In this document: piece by piece, positions 52,117 through 59,814 of the stretch | How the letters are laid out: every line of letters starts with the position of its first letter | How positions within the stretch are numbered: the first letter of the stretch is position 1 | NCBI GenBank assembly: GCA_002375695.1 | Contig: DFMO01000011.1 | Span: forward strand, 62,001 to 126,000 | Reading direction: 5' to 3' | DNA: 64,000 nucleotides | Source: Flavobacteriaceae bacterium UBA3591 | Lineage (GTDB): Bacteria; Bacteroidota; Bacteroidia; Flavobacteriales; Flavobacteriaceae | Program-made: the position numbers and the translations under genes | Notes under the pieces: generated by a model | Databases searched by the model: none | The model's input: only the letters and a program-made list of their open reading frames with translations | What the model was told of the DNA's origin: nothing

Positions 52117-52148
52117 AATTCTGAATTCAGCATTCAGAATTCAGAATT
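52117..52148. repeat. AATTCTGAAT palindrome, dispersed family member
   Basis: AATTCTGAAT (52117-52126) and ATTCAGAATT (52132-52141) form a perfect 10-bp hairpin with a 5-nt loop, followed by a third partial copy CAGAATT. It lies just before the methyltransferase gene and repeats the arms of the 24690-24721 element. Confidence 0.65.
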
Positions 52149-52155
52149 AAAAAAA

Positions 52156-52677
52156 ATGTACGAAGGCAAGTTCCCAAAGAAAAGATACAAACACACCCTC
52201 AGTTTTCTAAACGAAGTAATTTCCAAAGAGGAAAAAATTCTCGATCTCGGTGTTGCTAATCCGTTTTCTGAAATATTAACCAAAGAAGGTTTTAACGTTA
52301 CAAATACTCACGGACAAGATTTAGACCTCGAGACCGAAGCTGTAAAAACCAATGATTTTGATGTGGTTACCGCCTTCGAAATATTTGAACATTTGGTTTC
52401 CCCTTTCAACGTTTTAAAAGATATTCAAGCAAAAAAACTGGTTGCTTCCATTCCTTTAAAACTTTGGTTTGCACCAGCATACCGAAGTAAAACCGATAAA
52501 TGGGATCGCCACTATCACGAATTTGAAGATTGGCAATTTGATTGGTTACTCGAAAAAGCTGGATGGCGAATTGTAAAAAGCGAGAAATTCACCAATCCAG
52601 TGAAAAAAATAGGTATTCGTCCAATACTTCGAAGATTTACACCCCGTTATTATTTAGTTTATGCTGAAAAAGTTTAA
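52156..52677 (+). CDS. class I SAM-dependent methyltransferase
   Basis: 173 residues, a small methyltransferase. Motif I is KILDLGVANPFSEILTKEGF, with a variant LGV instead of LGCG, followed by the acidic loop FDVVTAFEIFEHLVSPFN (motif III/IV). A long loop around FAPAYRSKTDKWDRHYHEFEDWQFDWLL follows. The next gene starts at the base overlapping its stop (TAATG), so it is coupled to the glycosyltransferase. Substrate unknown; a lipid or polysaccharide intermediate is suggested by the neighbours. Confidence 0.85.
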   Translation: MYEGKFPKKRYKHTLSFLNEVISKEEKILDLGVANPFSEILTKEGFNVTNTHGQDLDLETEAVKTNDFDVVTAFEIFEHLVSPFNVLKDIQAKKLVASIPLKLWFAPAYRSKTDKWDRHYHEFEDWQFDWLLEKAGWRIVKSEKFTNPVKKIGIRPILRRFTPRYYLVYAEKV

Positions 52678-53537
52678 TGGATATTTACATCATCATACCC
52701 GCCCATAACGAAGAAGAATTCATCGGGAAAGCATTGCAATCGCTCGTTGCACAAACACTACTTCCTAAACAAATAGTTGTTGTAAACGACGCTTCTACAG
52801 ACGGCACTCAAAAAATAATCGATACTTTTTCCGAAAAATACGATTTCATACAAAGTGTATTTCACAATTCAAAAAAACTTCACGAGCCGGGAAGCAAGGT
52901 TATAAATGCTTTTTATAAAGGTTTTGAAACACTCGATGACGATTTCGACATCATTTGCAAATTTGATGCAGACTTAATTTTCCCGAAGAATTATTTGCAA
53001 AAGATTGCTGAAGCCTTCAAAAACGATCAAACTATTGGAATGGCTGGGGGTTTTTGCTACATCGAAAAAGACGGTGTTTGGGTTTTAGAAAACCTCACAA
53101 ATAAAGATCATATTAGAGGGGCGTTAAAAGCTTACCGAAAAGATTGTTTTCAGCAAATAAAGGGTTTAAAAAATGCAATGGGCTGGGATACCGTGGATGA
53201 ATTGCAAGCACAATACCACGGCTGGAAAATAAAAACCGATACCTCGCTACAGGTAAAACATTTAAAACCCACGGGGAAAGTGTACTCAAAAGCCTCAAAA
53301 CACAAACAGGGCGAGGCTTTCTATAAAATGCGCTACGGATTTTGGCTCACGCTTATTGCTTCGGCAAAACTCGCTTCCAAAAAAAATAGTTTTTCATTTT
53401 TTGCAGATACATTAAAAGGTTACTTTAAAGCGAAAAACGCCAAATTAGACTTTATCGTTTCAGAAAAGGAAGGCGAATTTATCCGCAACCTCCGTTGGCA
53501 AAACATTCGAAAGAAATTGGGAATTGGTAATTCGTGA
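52677..53537 (+). CDS. family 2 glycosyltransferase
   Basis: 286 residues. GT2 signatures: IIIPAHNEEEFIGKALQSL, QIVVVNDASTDGTQ, CKFDADLIFPKNY (DxD) and MGWDTVDELQAQYHGWK, with an acceptor-side tail rich in Lys. No membrane helix. It is translationally coupled to the methyltransferase just upstream. A tandem 7-nt repeat lies immediately after its stop codon. Product unknown. Confidence 0.9.
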   Translation: MDIYIIIPAHNEEEFIGKALQSLVAQTLLPKQIVVVNDASTDGTQKIIDTFSEKYDFIQSVFHNSKKLHEPGSKVINAFYKGFETLDDDFDIICKFDADLIFPKNYLQKIAEAFKNDQTIGMAGGFCYIEKDGVWVLENLTNKDHIRGALKAYRKDCFQQIKGLKNAMGWDTVDELQAQYHGWKIKTDTSLQVKHLKPTGKVYSKASKHKQGEAFYKMRYGFWLTLIASAKLASKKNSFSFFADTLKGYFKAKNAKLDFIVSEKEGEFIRNLRWQNIRKKLGIGNS

Positions 53538-53562
53538 TTTGGGATTTGGGATTTGGGATTTG
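53536..53562 (+). repeat. tandem heptamer GATTTGG x 3.9
   Basis: Three perfect copies of GATTTGG (53536-53556) plus GATTTG follow the glycosyltransferase stop (53535-53537). Unit length is 7, so copy-number change would not affect a coding frame here, but it lies about 55 nt upstream of the alkaline phosphatase promoter. Confidence 0.85.
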
Positions 53563-53596
53563 TGGAGTTTGAAATATGACAACATCTCCTTAACAT

Positions 53597-53624
53597 TTAA
53601 TCGTAGATAAATTCGTTATTTTTG
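53597..53624 (+). promoter_or_regulatory. promoter of the alkaline phosphatase gene
   Basis: TATTTTTG (53617-53624) fits TAnnTTTG; TTA (53597-53599) is 17 nt upstream. The ATG at 53643 lies about 14 nt past the predicted start site. An in-frame TTG at 53622 falls inside the -7 box and is thus not the start codon. Confidence 0.6.
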
Positions 53625-53642
53625 CTCGCAAAATTTTTAGCA

Positions 53643-54749
53643 ATGAAATTCAAGTTTTCTCTCCTCACATTTTTTCTTTCTACCTTTTTAATTATTACTT
53701 CATGTGTTTCGGTTCAAGTTAGCGATAATACGGTTTCTACTACTGTTTCCGAAGTAAAAAAACCTAAAAACATTATTCTTTTAGTTGGCGACGGAATGGG
53801 CCTAAGCGAAGTTTCGGCAGCTATATTTTACAAAAACGGAAAACCAAACTTTGAAAGGTTTAGTACTATTGGGTTGAGTAAAACCTCATCTGCGAGCGAT
53901 TTAATTACAGATTCGGCTGCAGGAGCCACCGTGTTTTCGGCAGGTGTAAAAACATACAACGGTGCAATAGGTGTAAATAAAGATACCATTGCCGTACCAA
54001 ACATTGTTGAACAACTTTCAAAACGCGGACTGTCTACGGGTATTATTGCTACCTCTTCCATACAACACGCTACCCCAGCGAGTTTTTATGCGCACGTAAA
54101 AAGCAGAAGAATGTATGAAGAAATTACAGAGTTTGCACCAAATTCTGGCGTTAACTTTTTTGCGGGCGGTGGATTAAAATTCTTTAACGATAGAACAGAC
54201 GGGAAAGATTTATTAGCTGAAATGAAAAACAAAGGTTACAAAATTACAACTGATAAATTACCGAAAACGCCAAGTGATAAAAACGAACTTATCCTACTTG
54301 CCGAAGACGCAATGCCAAAAATGAGTGAAGGCCGTGGCGACTTTCTTCCCAATGCTACCAAACTTGCTTTGGAAAAACTGTCAAAAAACGAAAAAGGATT
54401 TTTTTTAATGGTTGAAGGAAGCCAGATAGACTGGGGCGGTCACGCAAACGATGCCGATTATTTGATTGGCGAATTGTTAGACTTTGACAAAACCTTGGGC
54501 GTTGCCTTAGATTTTGCGAAAGAAAACGGCGAAACGCTGGTAATTGTTACCGCCGACCACGAAACGGGTGGGTTTACACTTTCGGCAGAAGGTAGCAATT
54601 ACAACCAAATAAAGCCTACGTTTTCAACCCCTGGCCATTCGGCCACCATGGTTCCTGTTTTTGCCGAAGGCCCCGGAGCTTCAAAATTTAATGGTATTTT
54701 TGAAAGCACCGAAGTTTATCATAAAATGATGGCGCTTTTTAATAAATAA
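53643..54749 (+). CDS. alkaline phosphatase, lipoprotein form
   Basis: About 368 residues from the ATG at 53643. The signal peptide ends in a lipobox-like IITSC, so it is probably lipid-anchored. Alkaline phosphatase signatures: ILLVGDGMGLSEV, the nucleophile Ser in ITDSAAGATVFSAG, and TADHETGG with metal ligands near the C-terminus. The enzyme frees phosphate from monoesters outside the cytoplasm. It has its own promoter, which overlaps the in-frame TTG at 53622 and settles the start. Confidence 0.93.
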   Translation: MKFKFSLLTFFLSTFLIITSCVSVQVSDNTVSTTVSEVKKPKNIILLVGDGMGLSEVSAAIFYKNGKPNFERFSTIGLSKTSSASDLITDSAAGATVFSAGVKTYNGAIGVNKDTIAVPNIVEQLSKRGLSTGIIATSSIQHATPASFYAHVKSRRMYEEITEFAPNSGVNFFAGGGLKFFNDRTDGKDLLAEMKNKGYKITTDKLPKTPSDKNELILLAEDAMPKMSEGRGDFLPNATKLALEKLSKNEKGFFLMVEGSQIDWGGHANDADYLIGELLDFDKTLGVALDFAKENGETLVIVTADHETGGFTLSAEGSNYNQIKPTFSTPGHSATMVPVFAEGPGASKFNGIFESTEVYHKMMALFNK

Positions 54750-54818
54750 AAGCTAAAAAAAGCATTTTCAATTACGGGTGGTCTAATTTTAGTATTTTAG
54801 CCATAGTAAGGTTATTAT

Positions 54819-55559
54819 ATGAAGTATTTAGAAGATATTGGTTCCTATTTTTTAATGTTAAAAAGAGTGTTTGGTAGTTTTACTAAAACCTCGGTTTTAC
54901 GGCATCTTATTTTTAAGGAAATTAATGATTTAATTATTGGATCATTAGGTATTGTAGCCTTTATTTCTTTTTTCGTGGGGGGTGTTGTGGCTATACAAAC
55001 GGCATTAAACATGACCAACCCAATTATTCCCGATAGTTTAATTGGTTATGCTACGCGACAATCGGTGATTTTAGAATTTTCACCCACGTTTATTTCTATA
55101 ATTATGGCAGGTAAAGTAGGGTCGTTTATTACTTCCAGCATTGGCTCCATGCGCGTTACCGAACAAATTGACGCCTTAGAAGTTATGGGTATTAACTCTT
55201 TAAATTACCTCGTTTTCCCAAAAATTGTGGCGTTAATGTTTTATCCGTTTGTAATTGTTATCTCTATGTTTTTAGGCGTCATGGGCGGATGGATAGCTGG
55301 CGTTTACGGTGGGTTTACCAGTTCGGCTGCATTTATTGCAGGGGTGCAAGAAGACTTTATACCATACCAACTTTTTTACGCCTTCTTTAAAACATTTGTC
55401 TTTGCATTTATACTCGCTACCGTGCCTTCGTGGCAAGGCTTTTATATGAAAGGTGGCGCCTTAGAAGTGGGGAAAGCAAGCACCAACTCATTTGTTTGGA
55501 CCAGTGTGCTTATAATTGCTGCTAATTACATAATAACGCAACTCCTATTAAGCTCATGA
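54819..55559 (+). CDS. mlaE: MlaE-family lipid ABC transporter permease
   Basis: 246 residues with five or six membrane segments and the conserved MlaE motif GSIGSMRVTEQIDALEVMGINSLNYLVFPK in the cytoplasmic loop (starting SSIGSMRV). The family moves phospholipids between the outer and inner membranes. The ATPase gene overlaps it by 4 nt, as usual. The substrate-binding MlaD/MCE gene is not next to it; in Bacteroidetes it often lies elsewhere. Confidence 0.93.
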   Translation: MKYLEDIGSYFLMLKRVFGSFTKTSVLRHLIFKEINDLIIGSLGIVAFISFFVGGVVAIQTALNMTNPIIPDSLIGYATRQSVILEFSPTFISIIMAGKVGSFITSSIGSMRVTEQIDALEVMGINSLNYLVFPKIVALMFYPFVIVISMFLGVMGGWIAGVYGGFTSSAAFIAGVQEDFIPYQLFYAFFKTFVFAFILATVPSWQGFYMKGGALEVGKASTNSFVWTSVLIIAANYIITQLLLSS

Positions 55560-56320
55560 TTAAAGTAGAAGATGTACATAAAAGTTTTGGTTCCGAAAAG
55601 ATTTTAAAAGGAATTACTACCGAGTTCGACAAGGGGAAAACCAACCTGATTATAGGGCAAAGTGGTAGCGGAAAAACCGTTCTGTTAAAATGCTTAATTG
55701 GGCTTTTTAAACCTGAAAAAGGCAAGATTTTTTACGGTGAAAACGCCATCCAAGATATGGATGACGAACAACAGCGAAAACTAAGAGAAGAAATTGGGAT
55801 GCTTTTTCAGGGCGGTGCGCTATTTGACTCTATGACCATTGAAGAAAATGTAATGTTCCCATTGCGCATGTTCACCAAACAAAAAAAGACAGATATGGTG
55901 GCGCGCGTAAACGAAGTGCTAAAACGTGTAAACCTCGAAAATGCTAACGATAAATATCCCGCCGAAATTTCTGGAGGAATGCAAAAGCGAGTATCTATTG
56001 CCCGCGCCATTGTAAACAAACCTAAATTCTTATTTTGCGATGAGCCAAATTCTGGATTAGACCCAAAAACGGCAACATTAATAGATACGCTTATTCAAGA
56101 AATTACCCACGAATACAATATTACCACAGTAGTAGTAACCCACGATATGAATTCGGTGATGGAAATTGGCGAAAAAGTAGTATTGCTTAAAGACGGAAAA
56201 CTAGTTTGGCAGGGCACCAATCAAGACATTTTTAAAACCGACAATGAAGATGCTACCAACTTTGTGTACTCTTCAGATTTATTTAAAAAAATACGCGAAG
56301 TTCAGCTTAAAGAAAAATAA
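55556..56320 (+). CDS. mlaF: MlaF-family lipid ABC transporter ATPase
   Basis: 254 residues. Walker A is IIGQSGSGKTVLLK, the signature ISGGMQKRVSIARAIVN carries the MlaF-type GGM, and Walker B is FLFCDEPNSGLDP, with a downstream VVTHDM. It overlaps mlaE by 4 nt. The pair forms the core of a lipid transporter at the inner membrane. The stop is 4 nt from the convergent DUF389 gene's end. Confidence 0.94.
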   Translation: MIKVEDVHKSFGSEKILKGITTEFDKGKTNLIIGQSGSGKTVLLKCLIGLFKPEKGKIFYGENAIQDMDDEQQRKLREEIGMLFQGGALFDSMTIEENVMFPLRMFTKQKKTDMVARVNEVLKRVNLENANDKYPAEISGGMQKRVSIARAIVNKPKFLFCDEPNSGLDPKTATLIDTLIQEITHEYNITTVVVTHDMNSVMEIGEKVVLLKDGKLVWQGTNQDIFKTDNEDATNFVYSSDLFKKIREVQLKEK

Positions 56321-56324
56321 TGAT

Positions 56325-57761
56325 TTAAGGATATTCTGAAACGTGAAGCGTATCAAACTTCATTTTAAACTTTAACCACGCCTCAATTTTCTTAATGTTC
56401 TCTTGTCGCTTTGCTGTGGGCACATTTTCTTTCCAACGTACATTAATTACCGGCAGCGTGTCAATAGATTTAAAATTGGTGGTTATTTTATTTGAAAAGC
56501 TAAAAGTTTCAATCTCGTCGTAATTTATTTTAATTTCTTCACTTAACTCTTTAAACGGCACATTTTGAACTTTTAACAGGGCAATTTCATTTTCTAAAAA
56601 CCGAATTTGCTCTTCCTTATTTTGTATAATTTGTTCGTTTTTAACGTATAAATCTTCCAAAATTCCAGCTTTTATTTGGCCCGAGAGTTTTGCAGCCATC
56701 TCTCCACTTTGGTCGGCACCTTGATAAATGCGCAATCGAGACCCCTTTAAATTTTCAATATCTTCTAACTCTGCTAACCAGTCGTTAATTTTGCCTTGTG
56801 GCACGGGGCGCCCAATTAGGTAAACGTCTATATTTTTAGTTTTATAATCTTGGGTAAATTTTACCACTTCGGTGCCTTCGTATTTAATAACAGTTTTTAC
56901 AAATTCTTTGGTTTTATTTTCAAAAACTTGTTGGTCTAAAAGTTTTATAAACAACCAAACGCTGGGGATGATTACCGCTATAGCTATTAATGAAGCAATT
57001 TGTGCGGTACGTTTTCTGCGCTTGCTATTGGCATAACGCACCAAGGGAAAACGCAACAATTTTGAAACAATAAAAGTGGCTAAGGCAATAAATACGGCAT
57101 TAATAGAAAAGAGGTATAAAGCCCCCCCGGCATATGATGCATTACCAATTGCCAATCCATAACCAACGGTACACAGTGGTGGCATTAAGGCTGTAGCAAT
57201 TGCAACCCCAAAAATAACACTGGCAATTGTCCCACTTTTTGTCTTTGCGACAATTAACCCCAAACCTCCAAAAATTGCAATAAGCACATCTAAAATCGTG
57301 GGGTAGGTTCTGGCTATTAATTCGGGAGTTTCTTCGGTTAAGGGTGAAAGTTTAAAATATAAAAAAGCCGTAAGTACACTTAAAAACACCATTACCCCCA
57401 AATTAATAAGCGAGCGTTTAAGAGTGTCTACATCGTTAATAGCTACTGAGAGTCCAATACCCACAATAGGCCCCATTAATGGCGAAATAAGCATCGCTCC
57501 AATTACAACGGCGGTACTACTAACATTTAGGCCAATAGAAGCTACAAAAATTGAAAAGATAAGAATCCAAGCAGTATGGCCTTTAAACGAAATATCTTTT
57601 TTAACAGCTTCAATCGTTGCGTCTCTATCAGTATCGGCACGAATATCAAAAAGTTCACTTAAAAACTGTTTTATACTTTGCCAAGTATTCAGTTTAACGT
57701 TATCAAATTCCTCGTCGTTTGGAGTAACTTTGATATTGTTATTGTCTTCGGAAGTAGCCAT
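56325..57761 (-). CDS. DUF389 membrane protein
   Basis: 478 residues. Six or so membrane segments in the first 260 residues include the DUF389 hallmark GLNVSSTAVVIGAMLISPLMGPI split over two helices, and NDVDTLKRSLINLG. The C-terminal 200 residues form a soluble domain with a coiled-coil-like stretch (about 375-400). Function is not established for the family. It begins one base after the stop of manC, so both are likely on one transcript. Confidence 0.9.
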   Translation of the reverse strand: MATSEDNNNIKVTPNDEEFDNVKLNTWQSIKQFLSELFDIRADTDRDATIEAVKKDISFKGHTAWILIFSIFVASIGLNVSSTAVVIGAMLISPLMGPIVGIGLSVAINDVDTLKRSLINLGVMVFLSVLTAFLYFKLSPLTEETPELIARTYPTILDVLIAIFGGLGLIVAKTKSGTIASVIFGVAIATALMPPLCTVGYGLAIGNASYAGGALYLFSINAVFIALATFIVSKLLRFPLVRYANSKRRKRTAQIASLIAIAVIIPSVWLFIKLLDQQVFENKTKEFVKTVIKYEGTEVVKFTQDYKTKNIDVYLIGRPVPQGKINDWLAELEDIENLKGSRLRIYQGADQSGEMAAKLSGQIKAGILEDLYVKNEQIIQNKEEQIRFLENEIALLKVQNVPFKELSEEIKINYDEIETFSFSNKITTNFKSIDTLPVINVRWKENVPTAKRQENIKKIEAWLKFKMKFDTLHVSEYP

Positions 57762-58841
57762 CTACAAGTATTTTTTATCAAATTTTTTTGAAACTTCTTT
57801 AAGCAGTTCTTTTATATCCTGCTCTTTTTTCTTCGGAAACAGCAATAAAACGTCTTCCTTATCAACCACAATATAGTCTTCAATTCCATTTAAAACAACA
57901 AGTTTTTTTCGATCGCTAAAAATCATATTCCCTGTTGCCTTATCTAAAAGGGTGTTGGCATTGACAATGGCGTTTGAATTTTCATCTTTTTCTAGCTTGT
58001 CATATAGCGCACCCCACGTGCCTAAATCGTTCCAATCGAAGGTAGCCTTTTTTACAAAAACATTGTCGGCTTTTTCTAAAATTCCATAATCTATAGAGAT
58101 GTTTTCGGCTTGCGGATAGTTGTTTTCTATAAACTGCTTTTCGTTAGCTGTGTTTAAATTGGCCATACCATCGGCAAATAATGCGTTCATGGCAGATAAA
58201 TATTTTTCGAATGAAGCCGTAATACTTTTGGCGCTCCAAATAAAAATACCTGCATTCCAAAGAAAGTTTCCTTCGGCTAAAAATTGTTTAGCAGTTTCGT
58301 AATTGGGTTTTTCACGAAATTGGCTCACTGGTTTAATTGCTGAAGCGCTACATTTTTCGCTTTCTATATACCCATATCCCGTATTCGGAAAGGTTGGTTC
58401 AATTCCTAACGTTAGTAAAATATCTTTGCGTTGTGCAGCATCAAAACACGCTTGCACGTCATTGGCAAAAGCAGCTTCATCTTCAATCCAATGATCACTT
58501 GGAGCCACGAGCATTAACGCATTGGGGTTTTCCTTTTTAATTTTTAATGCCGAAAGTAAAATACAGGGCGCTGTATTTCGCATGGCGGGTTCTAAAACCA
58601 CTTGGTCTTTAGTAATTGCAGGGAGCTGTTTTAGGGTAAGATCTAAATACCTTTCATTAGTGAGAATATAAATATTATTTGAAGGTATAATTTTATTGAG
58701 CCTCGAAAATGTTTTTTGTAATAGGGTTTGTCCAGTGCCAAGCATATCGTGAAATTGCTTAGGAAATTCTTGGGTGCTCATTGGCCAAAATCGCGACCCA
58801 ATGCCACCAGCCATAATTACTGCGTAATAATTGTTATTCAT
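57762..58841 (-). CDS. manC: mannose-1-phosphate guanylyltransferase
   Basis: 359 residues. The nucleotide-binding start is AVIMAGGIGSRFWPMST, with the pyrophosphorylase Lys motif EFPKQF, then MLVAPSDHWI and TFPNTGYGYIE, and the sugar-binding FREKPN and LWNAGIFIW. It makes GDP-mannose for surface polysaccharides or glycosylation. The C-terminal cupin isomerase domain of fused bacterial ManC proteins is missing, so it is the single-function form. The DUF389 gene follows without a gap. Confidence 0.93.
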   Translation of the reverse strand: MNNNYYAVIMAGGIGSRFWPMSTQEFPKQFHDMLGTGQTLLQKTFSRLNKIIPSNNIYILTNERYLDLTLKQLPAITKDQVVLEPAMRNTAPCILLSALKIKKENPNALMLVAPSDHWIEDEAAFANDVQACFDAAQRKDILLTLGIEPTFPNTGYGYIESEKCSASAIKPVSQFREKPNYETAKQFLAEGNFLWNAGIFIWSAKSITASFEKYLSAMNALFADGMANLNTANEKQFIENNYPQAENISIDYGILEKADNVFVKKATFDWNDLGTWGALYDKLEKDENSNAIVNANTLLDKATGNMIFSDRKKLVVLNGIEDYIVVDKEDVLLLFPKKKEQDIKELLKEVSKKFDKKYL

Positions 58842-58966
58842 TATAATTTTCGCGTATGCGGGTATTTTTAATTATTTGAAAGCAGTTTCCTGCGTAGTTC
58901 TATTCGGGAGTATTATTACCTCATTCTAAATAAATACAAATTTTGAAATTTGTAAAAACTTTAAAA

Positions 58967-59566
58967 TTATTGAGTTAAAAACTCCACCTCGGCATTTGGA
59001 TTGAAAAGATAAATTTTTCCTGTGGAAACTTCAACACATTCATAGCGTTTTACTCGCTTTTTTCCGCGTTTAAAAATTTTACCATTGTACAATCTAAAAT
59101 TGGCGCCTAAAGGTATTTCAAAGATATAGTTTTTATCGTTCTCGGGGTCAAATTGCTTTAAGGCCAGCGACAGTGCTGCATCGGTATCGCTAGATGCTTT
59201 CGGATTTTTAAAGTGACGCGCTAAAAGAGGCAGTAATTGATTTGGAAAAACCTCGGGGCGCAAAAAAGGTAGCATTAGTATTTGAAAGGTTCGTTTCCAC
59301 TCCAATCCATGGGGTTTAATAGTGTTTCCGTATTTTGAAAAAGCCTCTAAATGCGCTATTTCATGAATTAACGTGATTAAAAATCGATACTTGTTTAATG
59401 AGGCATTTACGGTTATCTGGTGTTGCCCATTAGACAATTTTCTATAATCACCGTGACGTGTAACCCGCTCATTTACAATTTTTAGGTGGACATTATGGGT
59501 TTTAATTAGATTAAAAGCCGAAACTACTGAAGCTTGAGGAATGTATTTTTCTAAAATTTCGGTCAT
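58967..59566 (-). CDS. SprT-like zinc protein
   Basis: 199 residues. The SprT-like domain carries the zinc motif LIHEIAHLEAF (HEIAH), with YRKLSNGQHQITVN before it and a C-terminal beta region with KYNGKIFKRGKKRVKRYECVE-like strands. SprT proteins are presumed metalloproteases; their substrates in bacteria are unknown. It lacks the extra zinc-ribbon cysteines of some relatives: only one Cys (in YECVEV) is visible near the end. Monocistronic. Confidence 0.85.
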   Translation of the reverse strand: MTEILEKYIPQASVVSAFNLIKTHNVHLKIVNERVTRHGDYRKLSNGQHQITVNASLNKYRFLITLIHEIAHLEAFSKYGNTIKPHGLEWKRTFQILMLPFLRPEVFPNQLLPLLARHFKNPKASSDTDAALSLALKQFDPENDKNYIFEIPLGANFRLYNGKIFKRGKKRVKRYECVEVSTGKIYLFNPNAEVEFLTQ

Positions 59567-59746
59567 ATAAACTTTACAATTGCAATCGCTTTTAAAAGGT
59601 CAAAAATAGTTAGTTCAAAGTAATTTATCCCCCGAAAACCGAGCTAAATATTACTTTTCTCGATGGTATTATAAAAAATTTCCACCTGCATTTGTTTTGA
59701 TTTCAATAGCTTAAGAAAAACTATTTAAAACAATTCTAAATAAACT

Positions 59747-59776
59747 TTGAAATTTAAATTTTCCAACTTAGTTTTG
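59747..59776 (+). promoter_or_regulatory. promoter of the TonB-receptor gene
   Basis: TTG (59747-59749) and TAGTTTTG (59769-59776, exact TAnnTTTG) are 19 nt apart, the best -33/-7 pair in the window after that of tRNA-Phe. The ATG at 59815 lies about 34 nt past the predicted start site, with AGGAG just before it. No Fur box was clearly recognised. Confidence 0.65.
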
Positions 59777-59814
59777 CGCCCTATTTATAAACAATCTAAA
59801 TTAAAATAGGAGCC

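Noticed and set aside
53536..53562. CRISPR-like repeat
   Set aside because: A 7-nt head-to-tail tandem repeat without spacers; no cas genes in the window.
53622..53642. TTG start of the alkaline phosphatase gene
   Set aside because: The TTG lies inside the exact -7 promoter box TATTTTTG at 53617-53624, so it is unlikely to be transcribed.
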